DNA of 49,004 bases from Pseudomonas sp. LS-2 (GTDB taxonomy: Bacteria; Pseudomonadota; Gammaproteobacteria; Pseudomonadales; Pseudomonadaceae): contig NZ_QXTJ01000033.1 in NCBI RefSeq assembly GCF_003605735.1, positions 283,094 to 332,097 on the forward strand, read 5' to 3'. Below the pieces are notes generated by a model. It was not told the origin of the DNA, searched no databases, and saw only the letters and a list, made by a program, of their open reading frames with translations. The position numbers were made by a program, and so were the translations under genes. Each line of letters starts with the position of its first letter. The first letter of the stretch is position 1. Shown here piece by piece: positions 42,360-49,004 of this stretch.

Positions 42360-42830
42360 TCAGGACTCCGGCTGACCGAACATCTTCATGGCTCGTTCGC
42401 GTATCTGGTCAGGAGTGAGGTCTTCCTTGTGGGTGCCAATGAACCAGAGATGGCCGAAAGGGTCGCGTACGCTGCCGCTGCGGTCGCGGTAGAACATGTC
42501 CTGGACCTCGGTCACCCCGCTGGCGCCCGCGTCCACGGCGCGCTTGAACTGCTGGTCGACGTCAAGCACATAAAGGTGCATGCCAAAGGACGTTTTGCCG
42601 CCGGGGTCAGGACTGACAAAGCCGCCTTGATCACAGGGTTCGGACACCATCAGGCGCGAGTCGCCGATCTGCAGTTCGGCATGCCCGACCCGCCCTCCCG
42701 GCCCGTCGAGACGAAACAATTCCTCGGCGCCAAAGGCCTTCTTGTAGAAGTCGATCGCTTTATCTGCGGGTGAAACGCCCATGTACACCGTCAGGCTATG
42801 GAAACCTTCGGGAATCGGTTTGACGCTCAT
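42360..42830 (-). CDS. VOC-superfamily protein (PhnB/glyoxalase-like)
   Basis: A 156-residue protein of the vicinal oxygen chelate fold, PhnB branch: FHSLTVYMGVSPADKAIDFY at the start, LFRLDGPGGRVGHAELQIGD in the middle, and FYRDRSGSVRDPFGHLWFIG near the end. PhnB-like proteins are often called glyoxalases, but most have no known reaction. It is the last gene of a set: ECF sigma factor, DGPF protein, SnoaL-like protein, VOC protein. Such sets are typical of ECF42-type loci. Confidence 0.85.
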   Translation of the reverse strand: MSVKPIPEGFHSLTVYMGVSPADKAIDFYKKAFGAEELFRLDGPGGRVGHAELQIGDSRLMVSEPCDQGGFVSPDPGGKTSFGMHLYVLDVDQQFKRAVDAGASGVTEVQDMFYRDRSGSVRDPFGHLWFIGTHKEDLTPDQIRERAMKMFGQPES

Positions 42831-42866
42831 GATCGTTCTCCTTGAATGGCTTCATTGAGCAGGATG

Positions 42867-43301
42867 TCAGGGTTGCAGTTCGAACAAGGCTTTGCCGCTG
42901 GCCATGTCGAAGGGCGCGGAAAAGTGCTCGTGCACGGCTTTCCAGCCGTCGGCGGTCTTGCGATAGCCGGCACTGGCGCGCATCCACGAAGATTTCACCT
43001 CTCCCTTGTCGTCTGTCCCGCCGCACTTGTTCAACCAATGGGCGAATGCAACGGCACCGTCGGCGTGAACGACCAGTTGGTGGGTCTCGAACAGCATCGC
43101 CCCTTCGCACATTCCCAGGCAGAATTCCCAGTGTTTGCGATAGGCTTCTGCGCCACGAAACTGCAAGGCGATGATCGCATCGAAGGCAACGATGTCGGGG
43201 GCGTAGTACGCCATGATCGCCTCGATGTCCTTGTCGCGGACGGCGGCGCACCAACGTTCGATCAGGGTCTGAATCTGCTTTTCATCGGCACCGTTGCTCA
43301 T
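42867..43301 (-). CDS. SnoaL-like / DUF4440-type protein (NTF2 fold)
   Basis: A 144-residue NTF2-fold protein: IQTLIERWCAAVRDKDIEAI, MAYYAPDIVAFDAI, and the C-terminal DGWKAVHEHFSAPFD, which is the usual end of SgcJ/YesE/SnoaL-like proteins. The catalytic role, if any, is unknown. The ATG overlaps the stop of the upstream DGPF gene by 4 bases (43298-43301), so both are in one operon. The VOC gene follows after 36 bases. Confidence 0.85.
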   Translation of the reverse strand: MSNGADEKQIQTLIERWCAAVRDKDIEAIMAYYAPDIVAFDAIIALQFRGAEAYRKHWEFCLGMCEGAMLFETHQLVVHADGAVAFAHWLNKCGGTDDKGEVKSSWMRASAGYRKTADGWKAVHEHFSAPFDMASGKALFELQP

Positions 43302-43690
43302 GACTGGCCTCCTGCGGCGAACGCCTGGGTTGAGGTTTGGCTGGCTTGCAGGTTTAGCTCACGCACGGGACGGACTTCGACGCTGCCCACGCGAGCTGCG
43401 GGAATGTGCGCCGCAACCTGTAGTGCATCGTTCAGGTCACGCGCTTCTATGAGGTAGAAACCTGCCAGTTGTTCTTTGGTTTCCGCGAACGGACCGTCGG
43501 TGATCGACACCTTGCCGTTGCGCATTCGGACGGTGGTGGCGGTATCCACTGACTCAAGCGGTTCTGCCGCCAACATGCGTCCGCTGGCCGCCACCGACTG
43601 CGCGTAGGCCAGGCATTCGTCATCTCGCGGGCTGTCCGGGTGCGAATGCAGGATTTGCTCGTTGCTGTAGATCAGACACAGGTATTTCAT
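43298..43690 (-). CDS. YCII-related DGPF-domain protein
   Basis: A 130-residue protein: MKYLCLIYSNEQ at the start, GKVSITDGPFAETKEQLAGF (with the DGPF motif), and IPAARVGSVEVRPVRE. DGPF (YCII-like) proteins are the hallmark neighbours of ECF42 sigma factors, and are the usual targets of those factors. The start at 43690 was chosen by homology over an upstream in-frame ATG (43711). It is followed by SnoaL-like and VOC genes in the same operon. Confidence 0.9.
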   Translation of the reverse strand: MKYLCLIYSNEQILHSHPDSPRDDECLAYAQSVAASGRMLAAEPLESVDTATTVRMRNGKVSITDGPFAETKEQLAGFYLIEARDLNDALQVAAHIPAARVGSVEVRPVRELNLQASQTSTQAFAAGGQS

Positions 43691-43747
43691 GACGACCTCC
43701 GTGAGGTGCAACCTGCGACCTCATGTTTATCTCCTGAAAATGACCGC

Positions 43748-43820
43748 TCTGCAGCCGCCCGGCTTGCCGGCGGCAGCACACTCGAGGTCGCCATCGCCCG
43801 CGAGCCGGACGGCTACAGGA
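43748..43820. repeat. REP inverted pair, class A
   Basis: GCAGCCGCCCGGCTTGCCGG and its inverse CGCGAGCCGGACGGCTACAG. It lies in the 240-bp gap between the ECF sigma factor gene and the DGPF gene. Confidence 0.8.
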
Positions 43821-43931
43821 TGCTCACCCTGATGCGTTGGCGAAGGAGCCTCGTACTAAGCTAGTCGTTCGCTGCCAGCGCAAATCGACACAGCTGCGAA
43901 AGAATTTTCAGCGCCTGACCGACGGTCGATC

Positions 43932-45203
43932 TCAATCGGCAAGGTCGAGCAGACAGCGTTCGAGAAAACGCCGGTCGACACCCTGCCGGGCCTGCTCAAT
44001 GGCTTTGAGATAGGCCACTCGCGCCTCGTCGTTACGACCCATTCTGCGACACAGATCGGCACGCGCCGCCCAGGCCAGGTGATAGCCCTCCAGCTCACCG
44101 CTCGCCAACAGCTCATCGACCAGCCGCAATGCTGTAGCCGGGCCCTGCACCATCGCCAGCGCCACGGCGCGATTGAGCTGCACGATGGCCGAATCGTTGA
44201 AGCGGAGCAGCACGTCGTACAGACCGATGATCTGCGTCCAGTCCGTATCCTGCGCATGCAGGGCTTCGGCGTGTACGGCGGCGATTGCCGCCTGAACGCT
44301 GTAAGCGCCAGTCCTTCCTGAGCGTAGGGCTTGTTCCACCAATGCTTGGCCTTCTTGAATCAGCGGACGCTGCCACAGGCTTCGGTCTTGCCGGTCCAGC
44401 ATGACCGGTTCGCCCTCCCGGGAAAGCCGGGCGGGGCGGCGGGATTCGATCAGCAACATCAAACCCAGCAAACCCGCCACCTCTGGTTCGGGCAGCAAAT
44501 CCAGTAATAGGCGCCCCAGCCGGATCGCTTCCGCCGACAGGTCGCTGCGTGTCAGTTGTTCACCGGAGGACGCGAAATAGCCTTCGTTGAACACCAGGTA
44601 AATCACCCGTAACACCGCCTCCAGGCGCTCAGGCAATTCGTTGTGGGCAGGGACTTCATAGGGAATGTGCGCGTCGCGAATCTTGTTCTTGGCGCGGACG
44701 ATGCGCTGGGCAATCGTCGATGGCGTGATGAGAAAGGCCCGGGCGATTTCCTCCGTGGTCAGGTCGCAGACTTCGCGCAGCGTCAGGGCCACCTGGGCGT
44801 CGGCGCTCAAGGCCGGGTGACAACAGACGAAAATCAAGCGCAGCCGGTCGTCCTCGACGCTTTCGATATCGGCTGCATCATCGCTGAATCGATCCTCGAG
44901 TTGACGCGCCAGCTCATGGAGGGAAGCGTCGAAACGGGCGCGACGACGCAGGCTGTCGATGGCCTTGAAGCGGCCCGCCGACACCAGCCAGGCACGAGGA
45001 TTGTTGGGCATTCCGGAGTGCGGCCACTGCTCGACCGCCGCGATGAACGCCTCCTGCAGCGCCTCTTCGGCGCGTTCGAAACTGCCCAGCAGGCGAATCA
45101 ACGTGGCGAGGACGCGTCGGGATTCCTGACGATAGAGGGTATCGACATGCGCCCGTATGACTGACGTGGCGCTGAGATCATTCTTATCAGGGTTATCGCT
45201 CAT
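43932..45203 (-). CDS. ECF sigma factor with C-terminal extension (ECF42-type)
   Basis: A 423-residue sigma factor. Region 2 covers about 15-95 (VLATLIRLLGSFERAEEALQ, AFIAAVEQWP, NPRAWLVSAGRFKAIDSLRR), region 4 about 125-185 (LTLREVCDLTTEEIARAFLI, TPSTIAQRIVRAKNKIRD). The rest (about 190-423) is a long helical TPR-like domain, typical of ECF42, with LPERLEAVLRVIYLVFNEGY at its head. This extension is thought to be needed for activity. No anti-sigma factor adjoins, as usual for this group. The DGPF gene downstream is the expected target. The start MSDNPDKNDL was chosen; the frame continues far upstream as a shadow. Confidence 0.9.
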   Translation of the reverse strand: MSDNPDKNDLSATSVIRAHVDTLYRQESRRVLATLIRLLGSFERAEEALQEAFIAAVEQWPHSGMPNNPRAWLVSAGRFKAIDSLRRRARFDASLHELARQLEDRFSDDAADIESVEDDRLRLIFVCCHPALSADAQVALTLREVCDLTTEEIARAFLITPSTIAQRIVRAKNKIRDAHIPYEVPAHNELPERLEAVLRVIYLVFNEGYFASSGEQLTRSDLSAEAIRLGRLLLDLLPEPEVAGLLGLMLLIESRRPARLSREGEPVMLDRQDRSLWQRPLIQEGQALVEQALRSGRTGAYSVQAAIAAVHAEALHAQDTDWTQIIGLYDVLLRFNDSAIVQLNRAVALAMVQGPATALRLVDELLASGELEGYHLAWAARADLCRRMGRNDEARVAYLKAIEQARQGVDRRFLERCLLDLAD

Positions 45204-45286
45204 GCCCACACTCGCCGACGACTGTTCCGATAGTGGTCGGCCAAGCGTAGTCGTGGATCGGGCGCCGCTCAACGGCGCCCCGACGG

Positions 45287-46606
45287 TCAGTGGCTGCAGG
45301 GCGCAGCGACCGTATCGTCGACCTGCATGCCCTTGCGCATGCCAAAGAACATCGCGGTCATGAGACCCACCGCGCCCATGATCACGCAGTAGCCGACGCA
45401 CACCCACGGACTCCACGGCATCAGTGCGATCAGCGCCAGCGGCGTGGTGCTGGCCCATAGCGCGTAGCTGATGTTGTAGGTCAGGGAAATCCCCGACACC
45501 CGAATCTTCGCCGGGAACAGTCCGACCATGACCGAGGGCACCACGCCGACGATGCCGCAGGCCAGCCCCGCCACGGCGTAGGCCAGACCCACCGGCAGCC
45601 ACTGGATGACCAGACTGGCGTACAACAGGCCGACACCCACAGGCAGCAACAGGCTGTAGAGCACGACCGCACGCCAGGCACCGATGCGATCCACCAGCAT
45701 GCCGGCCAGCACGCAGCCGATATTGAGGAAGACGATGCCGACGCTGCTCAAGGCGAAGGTGTCGCTGGGGCTCATGCCGAAGCGCTGTTGCATGACGGTC
45801 GGTGTGATGACCACCAGCGTCACGACGGCCGACGTCAGTACGCAGGTCAGCAAGGCGGCAGGCAACAACGACCGACGATGTTCGCGCACGACGGCGCGCA
45901 GGGGCAGTTCGGTCCTGCCTTCGCGCTGGGCGTGCAGCGCCATGAACACCGGCGTCTCGCTCAACCAGCGACGCAGCCAGACGCCGATGACGCCGAACAC
46001 GCCGCCCAGCAGGAACGGGATGCGCCAGGCGTAATCGAGGATTTGCGCGTGACTGAACACGTTGGCCAGCCAGGTCGCGGTCAGGGCTCCAATCAGGTAG
46101 CCGAACGTCAGCCCCGCTTGCAGCACGCCCAGGGCGTAACCGCGATGACCCTTGGGCGCATGTTCGGCGACGAACACCCAGGCGCTTGGCACTTCGCCGC
46201 CCACCGCCGCGCCTTGAAGGATGCGCAGCGCCAACAGAATCAACGGAGCCCAATAGCCGATGTCAGCGTAGGTCGGCATCACTCCGATCAACAGGCACGG
46301 CAGCGCCATCATCAGAATACTGAGACTGAAAACCCGCTTGCGCCCCAGCCTGTCGGCGAAATGGGCCATGAGGATGCCGCCCAGCGGGCGCGCCAGATAG
46401 CCGGTGACGAAGATCCCGAAGCTTTGCAGCAAACGCAGCCACTCGGGCATTTCCGGCGGGAAGAACAGCTGGCTGAGGGTCAGCGCGAAGAACACGAAAA
46501 TGATGAAATCGTAGATTTCCAGCGCCCCGCCCAGTGCCGCCAGGCCCAGGGTCTTATAGTCGCCCCGGCTGATCGGTTGTGGACGTGGTCGAAGAATGGC
46601 TGTCAT
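45287..46606 (-). CDS. MFS transporter, metabolite:H+ symporter (MHS) family
   Basis: A 439-residue, 12-segment transporter. Hallmarks are the motif GYLARPLGGILMAHFADRLG then RKR (MHS motif A), and LRILQGAAVGGEVPSAWVFV with EHAPKGHRG. MHS members import proline/betaine, shikimate, citrate, 2-oxoglutarate or similar. The substrate is not readable. An AraC regulator lies 110 bases upstream on the same strand and is the likely controller. The start MTAILRPRPQ has TTGGCAGG-type DNA upstream only; a longer open frame exists, but homology begins about here. Confidence 0.88.
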   Translation of the reverse strand: MTAILRPRPQPISRGDYKTLGLAALGGALEIYDFIIFVFFALTLSQLFFPPEMPEWLRLLQSFGIFVTGYLARPLGGILMAHFADRLGRKRVFSLSILMMALPCLLIGVMPTYADIGYWAPLILLALRILQGAAVGGEVPSAWVFVAEHAPKGHRGYALGVLQAGLTFGYLIGALTATWLANVFSHAQILDYAWRIPFLLGGVFGVIGVWLRRWLSETPVFMALHAQREGRTELPLRAVVREHRRSLLPAALLTCVLTSAVVTLVVITPTVMQQRFGMSPSDTFALSSVGIVFLNIGCVLAGMLVDRIGAWRAVVLYSLLLPVGVGLLYASLVIQWLPVGLAYAVAGLACGIVGVVPSVMVGLFPAKIRVSGISLTYNISYALWASTTPLALIALMPWSPWVCVGYCVIMGAVGLMTAMFFGMRKGMQVDDTVAAPCSH

Positions 46607-46716
46607 GAAAGACCCCATTTGGCAGGTTAAAACGGCAGTTAGGTGCGACAAAGGCGCGCAGGATAACAAAGCTGGCGCTTGAGCGGCGCTTGGCAGACAA
46701 CCGGACTTGCGTCACA

Positions 46717-47487
46717 TCACAGGGCATACACGCCGGGGGTCATGCCGAACTGCGCGTTGAAGGCACTGATGAAGGTGCTGACACTGTCATACCCCAGGCG
46801 CTGGGCGACGCGATTGACGTTGTCGCCCTGGGCCAGCAATTCCAGTGCGCGTTTCATTCGCGCGACGATGCGCCACTGCACCAGCGACATGCCGGTTTCT
46901 GCGCGAAAATGCCGGGTCAAACCTCGGCGGGACATGCCGACGCGTCTGGCCCAATCGTCCAGGCTGGTCTTGTTGGCGGGGTCGGCGACGATGGTCAGGG
47001 TCATGCCCACCAGGTGAGGGCTGCTGGGCATGGGCAGAAACAGCGGATTGGCGAGGGAGATCTTCAAGTCATCGAACAGCACGTCCAGTTGGCGATGCTG
47101 TGGCGGTGTGAGCTCGGCAGAACCCCCATTCCAGGTGCCAATGCGTTCGAGCAGCGCGCTGGACAGCGGCGTCATGTCGAACACCGTCGGCGTGGTGGGG
47201 AACAGCGGACACAGGTCCGGGCGCAGATAGATCATCCAGCCTTTCGCGGCGTCGTGGACTCGCGCTGCGTGGGCGACGCCCGGTGGAATCCAGCCAATGT
47301 GTCGTGCGGGAACCACCCAGCTGCCGTTGTCCAGTTCGGCGGTGATCACGCCCTGCTTCACGGCCCACAACTGGCCTTCGCGATATCGATGCAACGTGTC
47401 GTCCGTGCCCGATTGCAGCGGCTCTGCGTTGACCAGCAGCGGTCGTCCATCCTGGATACGGCGTTGCAACGGGTACTGTGCTGGCAT
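46717..47487 (-). CDS. AraC-family regulator with cupin N-domain
   Basis: A 256-residue regulator. The N-terminal cupin (about 15-110) has YREGQLWAVKQGVITAELDN and HIGWIPPGVAHAARVHD. The C-terminal AraC domain (about 155-256) has SLDDWARRVGMSRRGLTRHF, RAETGMSLVQWRIVARMKRA, and VNRVAQRLGYDSVSTFISAF, ending QFGMTPGVY. It lies on the same strand as, and just before, the MHS transporter gene, so it probably controls that gene. Confidence 0.88.
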   Translation of the reverse strand: MPAQYPLQRRIQDGRPLLVNAEPLQSGTDDTLHRYREGQLWAVKQGVITAELDNGSWVVPARHIGWIPPGVAHAARVHDAAKGWMIYLRPDLCPLFPTTPTVFDMTPLSSALLERIGTWNGGSAELTPPQHRQLDVLFDDLKISLANPLFLPMPSSPHLVGMTLTIVADPANKTSLDDWARRVGMSRRGLTRHFRAETGMSLVQWRIVARMKRALELLAQGDNVNRVAQRLGYDSVSTFISAFNAQFGMTPGVYAL

Positions 47488-47574
47488 GGCCCGATTTCCC
47501 TGTTGTGAGGCACGCCGACGGTAGCAAGCCAGCGTCGGCGACGCCAGTCATGCCATAGGTTTTCAGGGTGGCGC

Positions 47575-48060
47575 TTAATGCACGGAATCGGCAGGCAGAT
47601 CCCGCTCCATGTACAGACTGCGCAGGCTGATGCCGCTGGGGTGGGCATAGGCGTCGTCTCGGATGGCGACGAAGCCCATGGCGCGATAGAAATCGGCGGC
47701 GTTGAGCGATGAATAGAGGTACAGACGGCTGAAGTATTCCTCGGCGGCCATCGTCTCCAGGCCCTCCATCAAGCGCTTGCCAATGCCTTTGCCCGCGTGG
47801 GCGGGTTCGACGAACAGCGCAATGACTTCGCCGCTCTGGCGATCCAGAATCCCGTAGCCGAGCAACTGGCCGTCTTCCTCGGCGAGCAGCGCGCAATCGG
47901 TGGCCAGCAGACGCAGATAGGATTCCGGCGGCGCGGCCTCGCTCCAGATTTCAATCTGCTCAACCGAATAGTGACTGGCGCACAGCTTGCGAACGGCGCG
48001 GGTGCGCAGCGACCACAGCAGTGGAATGTCAGGGATGCTTCCCGATTTCAATTCAATCAT
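47575..48060 (-). CDS. GNAT-family N-acetyltransferase
   Basis: A 161-residue acetyltransferase: MIELKSGSIPDIPLLWSLRT at the start, LLGYGILDRQSGEVIALFVE (strands 2-4), PAHAGKGIGKRLMEGLE (the acetyl-CoA P-loop, R/Q-x-x-G-x-G/A form, here HAGKGIGKRL), then YLYSSLNAADFYRAMGFVAI. The substrate is unknown. Homology begins at 48060, though the frame is open 33 bases upstream. Confidence 0.88.
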   Translation of the reverse strand: MIELKSGSIPDIPLLWSLRTRAVRKLCASHYSVEQIEIWSEAAPPESYLRLLATDCALLAEEDGQLLGYGILDRQSGEVIALFVEPAHAGKGIGKRLMEGLETMAAEEYFSRLYLYSSLNAADFYRAMGFVAIRDDAYAHPSGISLRSLYMERDLPADSVH

Positions 48061-48157
48061 CTGCCGCTCCCGCCCCCCCCTTGGATAACGCACGGACGTT
48101 CCTGTCGATGCACAGCTATTCGCTCAGGGTGACAGGATGCACCAAAACACCGAGAAC

Positions 48158-48233
48158 CTGTAGAGCACGGCCTGCCGGCGATCATGCCCTGCAACTCGCC
48201 ACCGCCGGCAAGCCGGACTGCTACAGATCGCGA
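48158..48233. repeat. REP inverted pair, class A
   Basis: CTGTAGAGCACGGCCTGCCG and its inverse GCCGGCAAGCCGGACTGCTA. It lies just past the 3' end of the TonB receptor gene and may end its transcript. Confidence 0.8.
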
Positions 48234-48236
48234 GTT

Positions 48237-49004
48237 CTAGAAACTTACCGTAGCCGACAACCGGGCGGTACGCGGGGCGCCGAGGAACAGGTAGTCGTCG
48301 CCGAGGTATTCGCCGACATCGCGCCAGTAGCGTTTGTCGAACAGGTTGTCGACAGTCAGGCGAAACACGGTGTCGTAGCCTTCGAGCCTGGTGCTGTAGC
48401 GGCTGCCCGCGTTGAACACCGCGTAATCGTCCACTTTCACCGAACCCTCGCGATTGGCGTATTTACTGGAGCTGTATTGCATGCCGCCCAGCAGTGCCAG
48501 CCCTGGAATCGGCAGGCTGTAATCGGCGGACAGGCTGCCACGGTATTTGGGCACGTTGATCGCCTGATGCTCTTCATAGTCCGCTGTCCCGCTGCCGTCG
48601 ACCCGCGCACGAATGGCCGCGACGCTGGCAGCGATCTGCAATTGCGAGGTCAGCCAGCCGTTGGCACTGAGCTCCAGCCCCGTGTTTTTCTGCTGGCCCT
48701 GTTGCACGAAGGTCAGGCTGCCGTCGTCGTTGGGCCTGGAATACTGATAGGCCTGACGCGTCTGGAACAGCGCCGCGGTGAAGCTCATGCGACGCCAGTC
48801 GTACTTGACCCCCGCTTCCAGCTGACGAGAGATCGTCGGCGCGAGGATTTCCCCGACGTTAGTGTCGAATACCGACGCCGTAGCGCCCAGCGACAGGCCC
48901 TTGCTGTAGCTGGTGTAGAACGAAACGTTGTCCACCGGTTTGTAGATCAGCGCCGCCTGAGGCAGGAAGATCGAACGCTGGGTGTGGCGATTGTCGCTGC
49001 CGTC
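48237..49004 (-). CDS. TonB-dependent siderophore receptor, C-terminal part (5' end outside window)
   Basis: The last 255 codons of an outer-membrane receptor; the frame runs open to the window edge. Visible barrel features are LIYKPVDNVSFYTSYSKGLS, QLEAGVKYDWRRMSFTAALF, NTGLELSANGWLTSQLQIAA, VFRLTVDNLFDKRYWRDVG, and the terminal aromatic TARLSATVSF. The set resembles FhuE/FpvB/FoxA-like siderophore receptors. The plug domain, any N-terminal signalling domain and the TonB box are not in the window, so the ligand cannot be judged. Confidence 0.88.
   Translation of the reverse strand, partial: DGSDNRHTQRSIFLPQAALIYKPVDNVSFYTSYSKGLSLGATASVFDTNVGEILAPTISRQLEAGVKYDWRRMSFTAALFQTRQAYQYSRPNDDGSLTFVQQGQQKNTGLELSANGWLTSQLQIAASVAAIRARVDGSGTADYEEHQAINVPKYRGSLSADYSLPIPGLALLGGMQYSSSKYANREGSVKVDDYAVFNAGSRYSTRLEGYDTVFRLTVDNLFDKRYWRDVGEYLGDDYLFLGAPRTARLSATVSF

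Noticed and set aside
45204..46253. Upstream extension of the ECF sigma factor frame
   Set aside because: It runs through the MHS transporter gene in a different frame; real homology starts at MSDNPDKNDL (45203).

Overview
The window is a piece of a Pseudomonas chromosome, most likely the P. fluorescens group. The evidence is the gene content (NrdA with ATP cones beside NrdB, PhoP-PhoQ, TtcA, DctA, an Sfp-type PPTase, FhuF), GC-rich codon use, and several classes of Pseudomonas-type REP palindromes between genes. No rRNA, tRNA or CRISPR array was seen.

Positions 1-16.7 kb are ordinary core and metabolic DNA. They hold the end of an ABC transporter ATPase, a hydroxyproline-type epimerase/dehydratase and deaminase pair, ttcA, a Yip1 membrane protein, sprT, and an AMACR-like CoA-transferase family enzyme. 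dctA follows, with a sigma-54 promoter and two upstream palindromes, then an AraC regulator. phoQ and phoP come next with a small exported-protein gene in front and a five-fold TGAAC array as probable autoregulatory site. The block ends with a dienelactone-hydrolase-like protein, a phosphopantetheinyl transferase, and a response regulator-histidine kinase-fhuF operon. Positions 17-23.4 kb carry nrdA and nrdB with a YhfG-Fic pair between them.

Positions 23.4-37.7 kb are an accessory island. It starts with a tandem REP array and its RAYT transposase. A head-to-head m5C methyltransferase and Vsr endonuclease follow, then a tightly overlapping three-gene operon led by a GHKL ATPase (a probable defence cassette), then a frameshifted BRO-N antirepressor gene with a structured leader. 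The most striking part is 31.8-35.9 kb: an orphan hcp gene followed by a glycine-rich candidate effector, its candidate membrane immunity gene, and a chain of displaced effector C-termini, each fused by a short overlap to a further immunity paralogue. The island ends with a membrane-anchored Mrr-type nuclease and a 48/49-bp tandem repeat derived from a REP end.

Positions 37.8-49 kb return to chromosomal DNA: small exported proteins, an SKT-repeat secreted protein, a MASE2-GGDEF diguanylate cyclase, an orphan LuxR-type HTH protein, an ECF42-type sigma factor with a DGPF/SnoaL-like/VOC gene set, an AraC regulator with an MHS transporter, a GNAT acetyltransferase, and the 3' part of a TonB-dependent receptor cut by the window edge.

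All calls rest on reading the sequence and on remembered family signatures; no database search was run.
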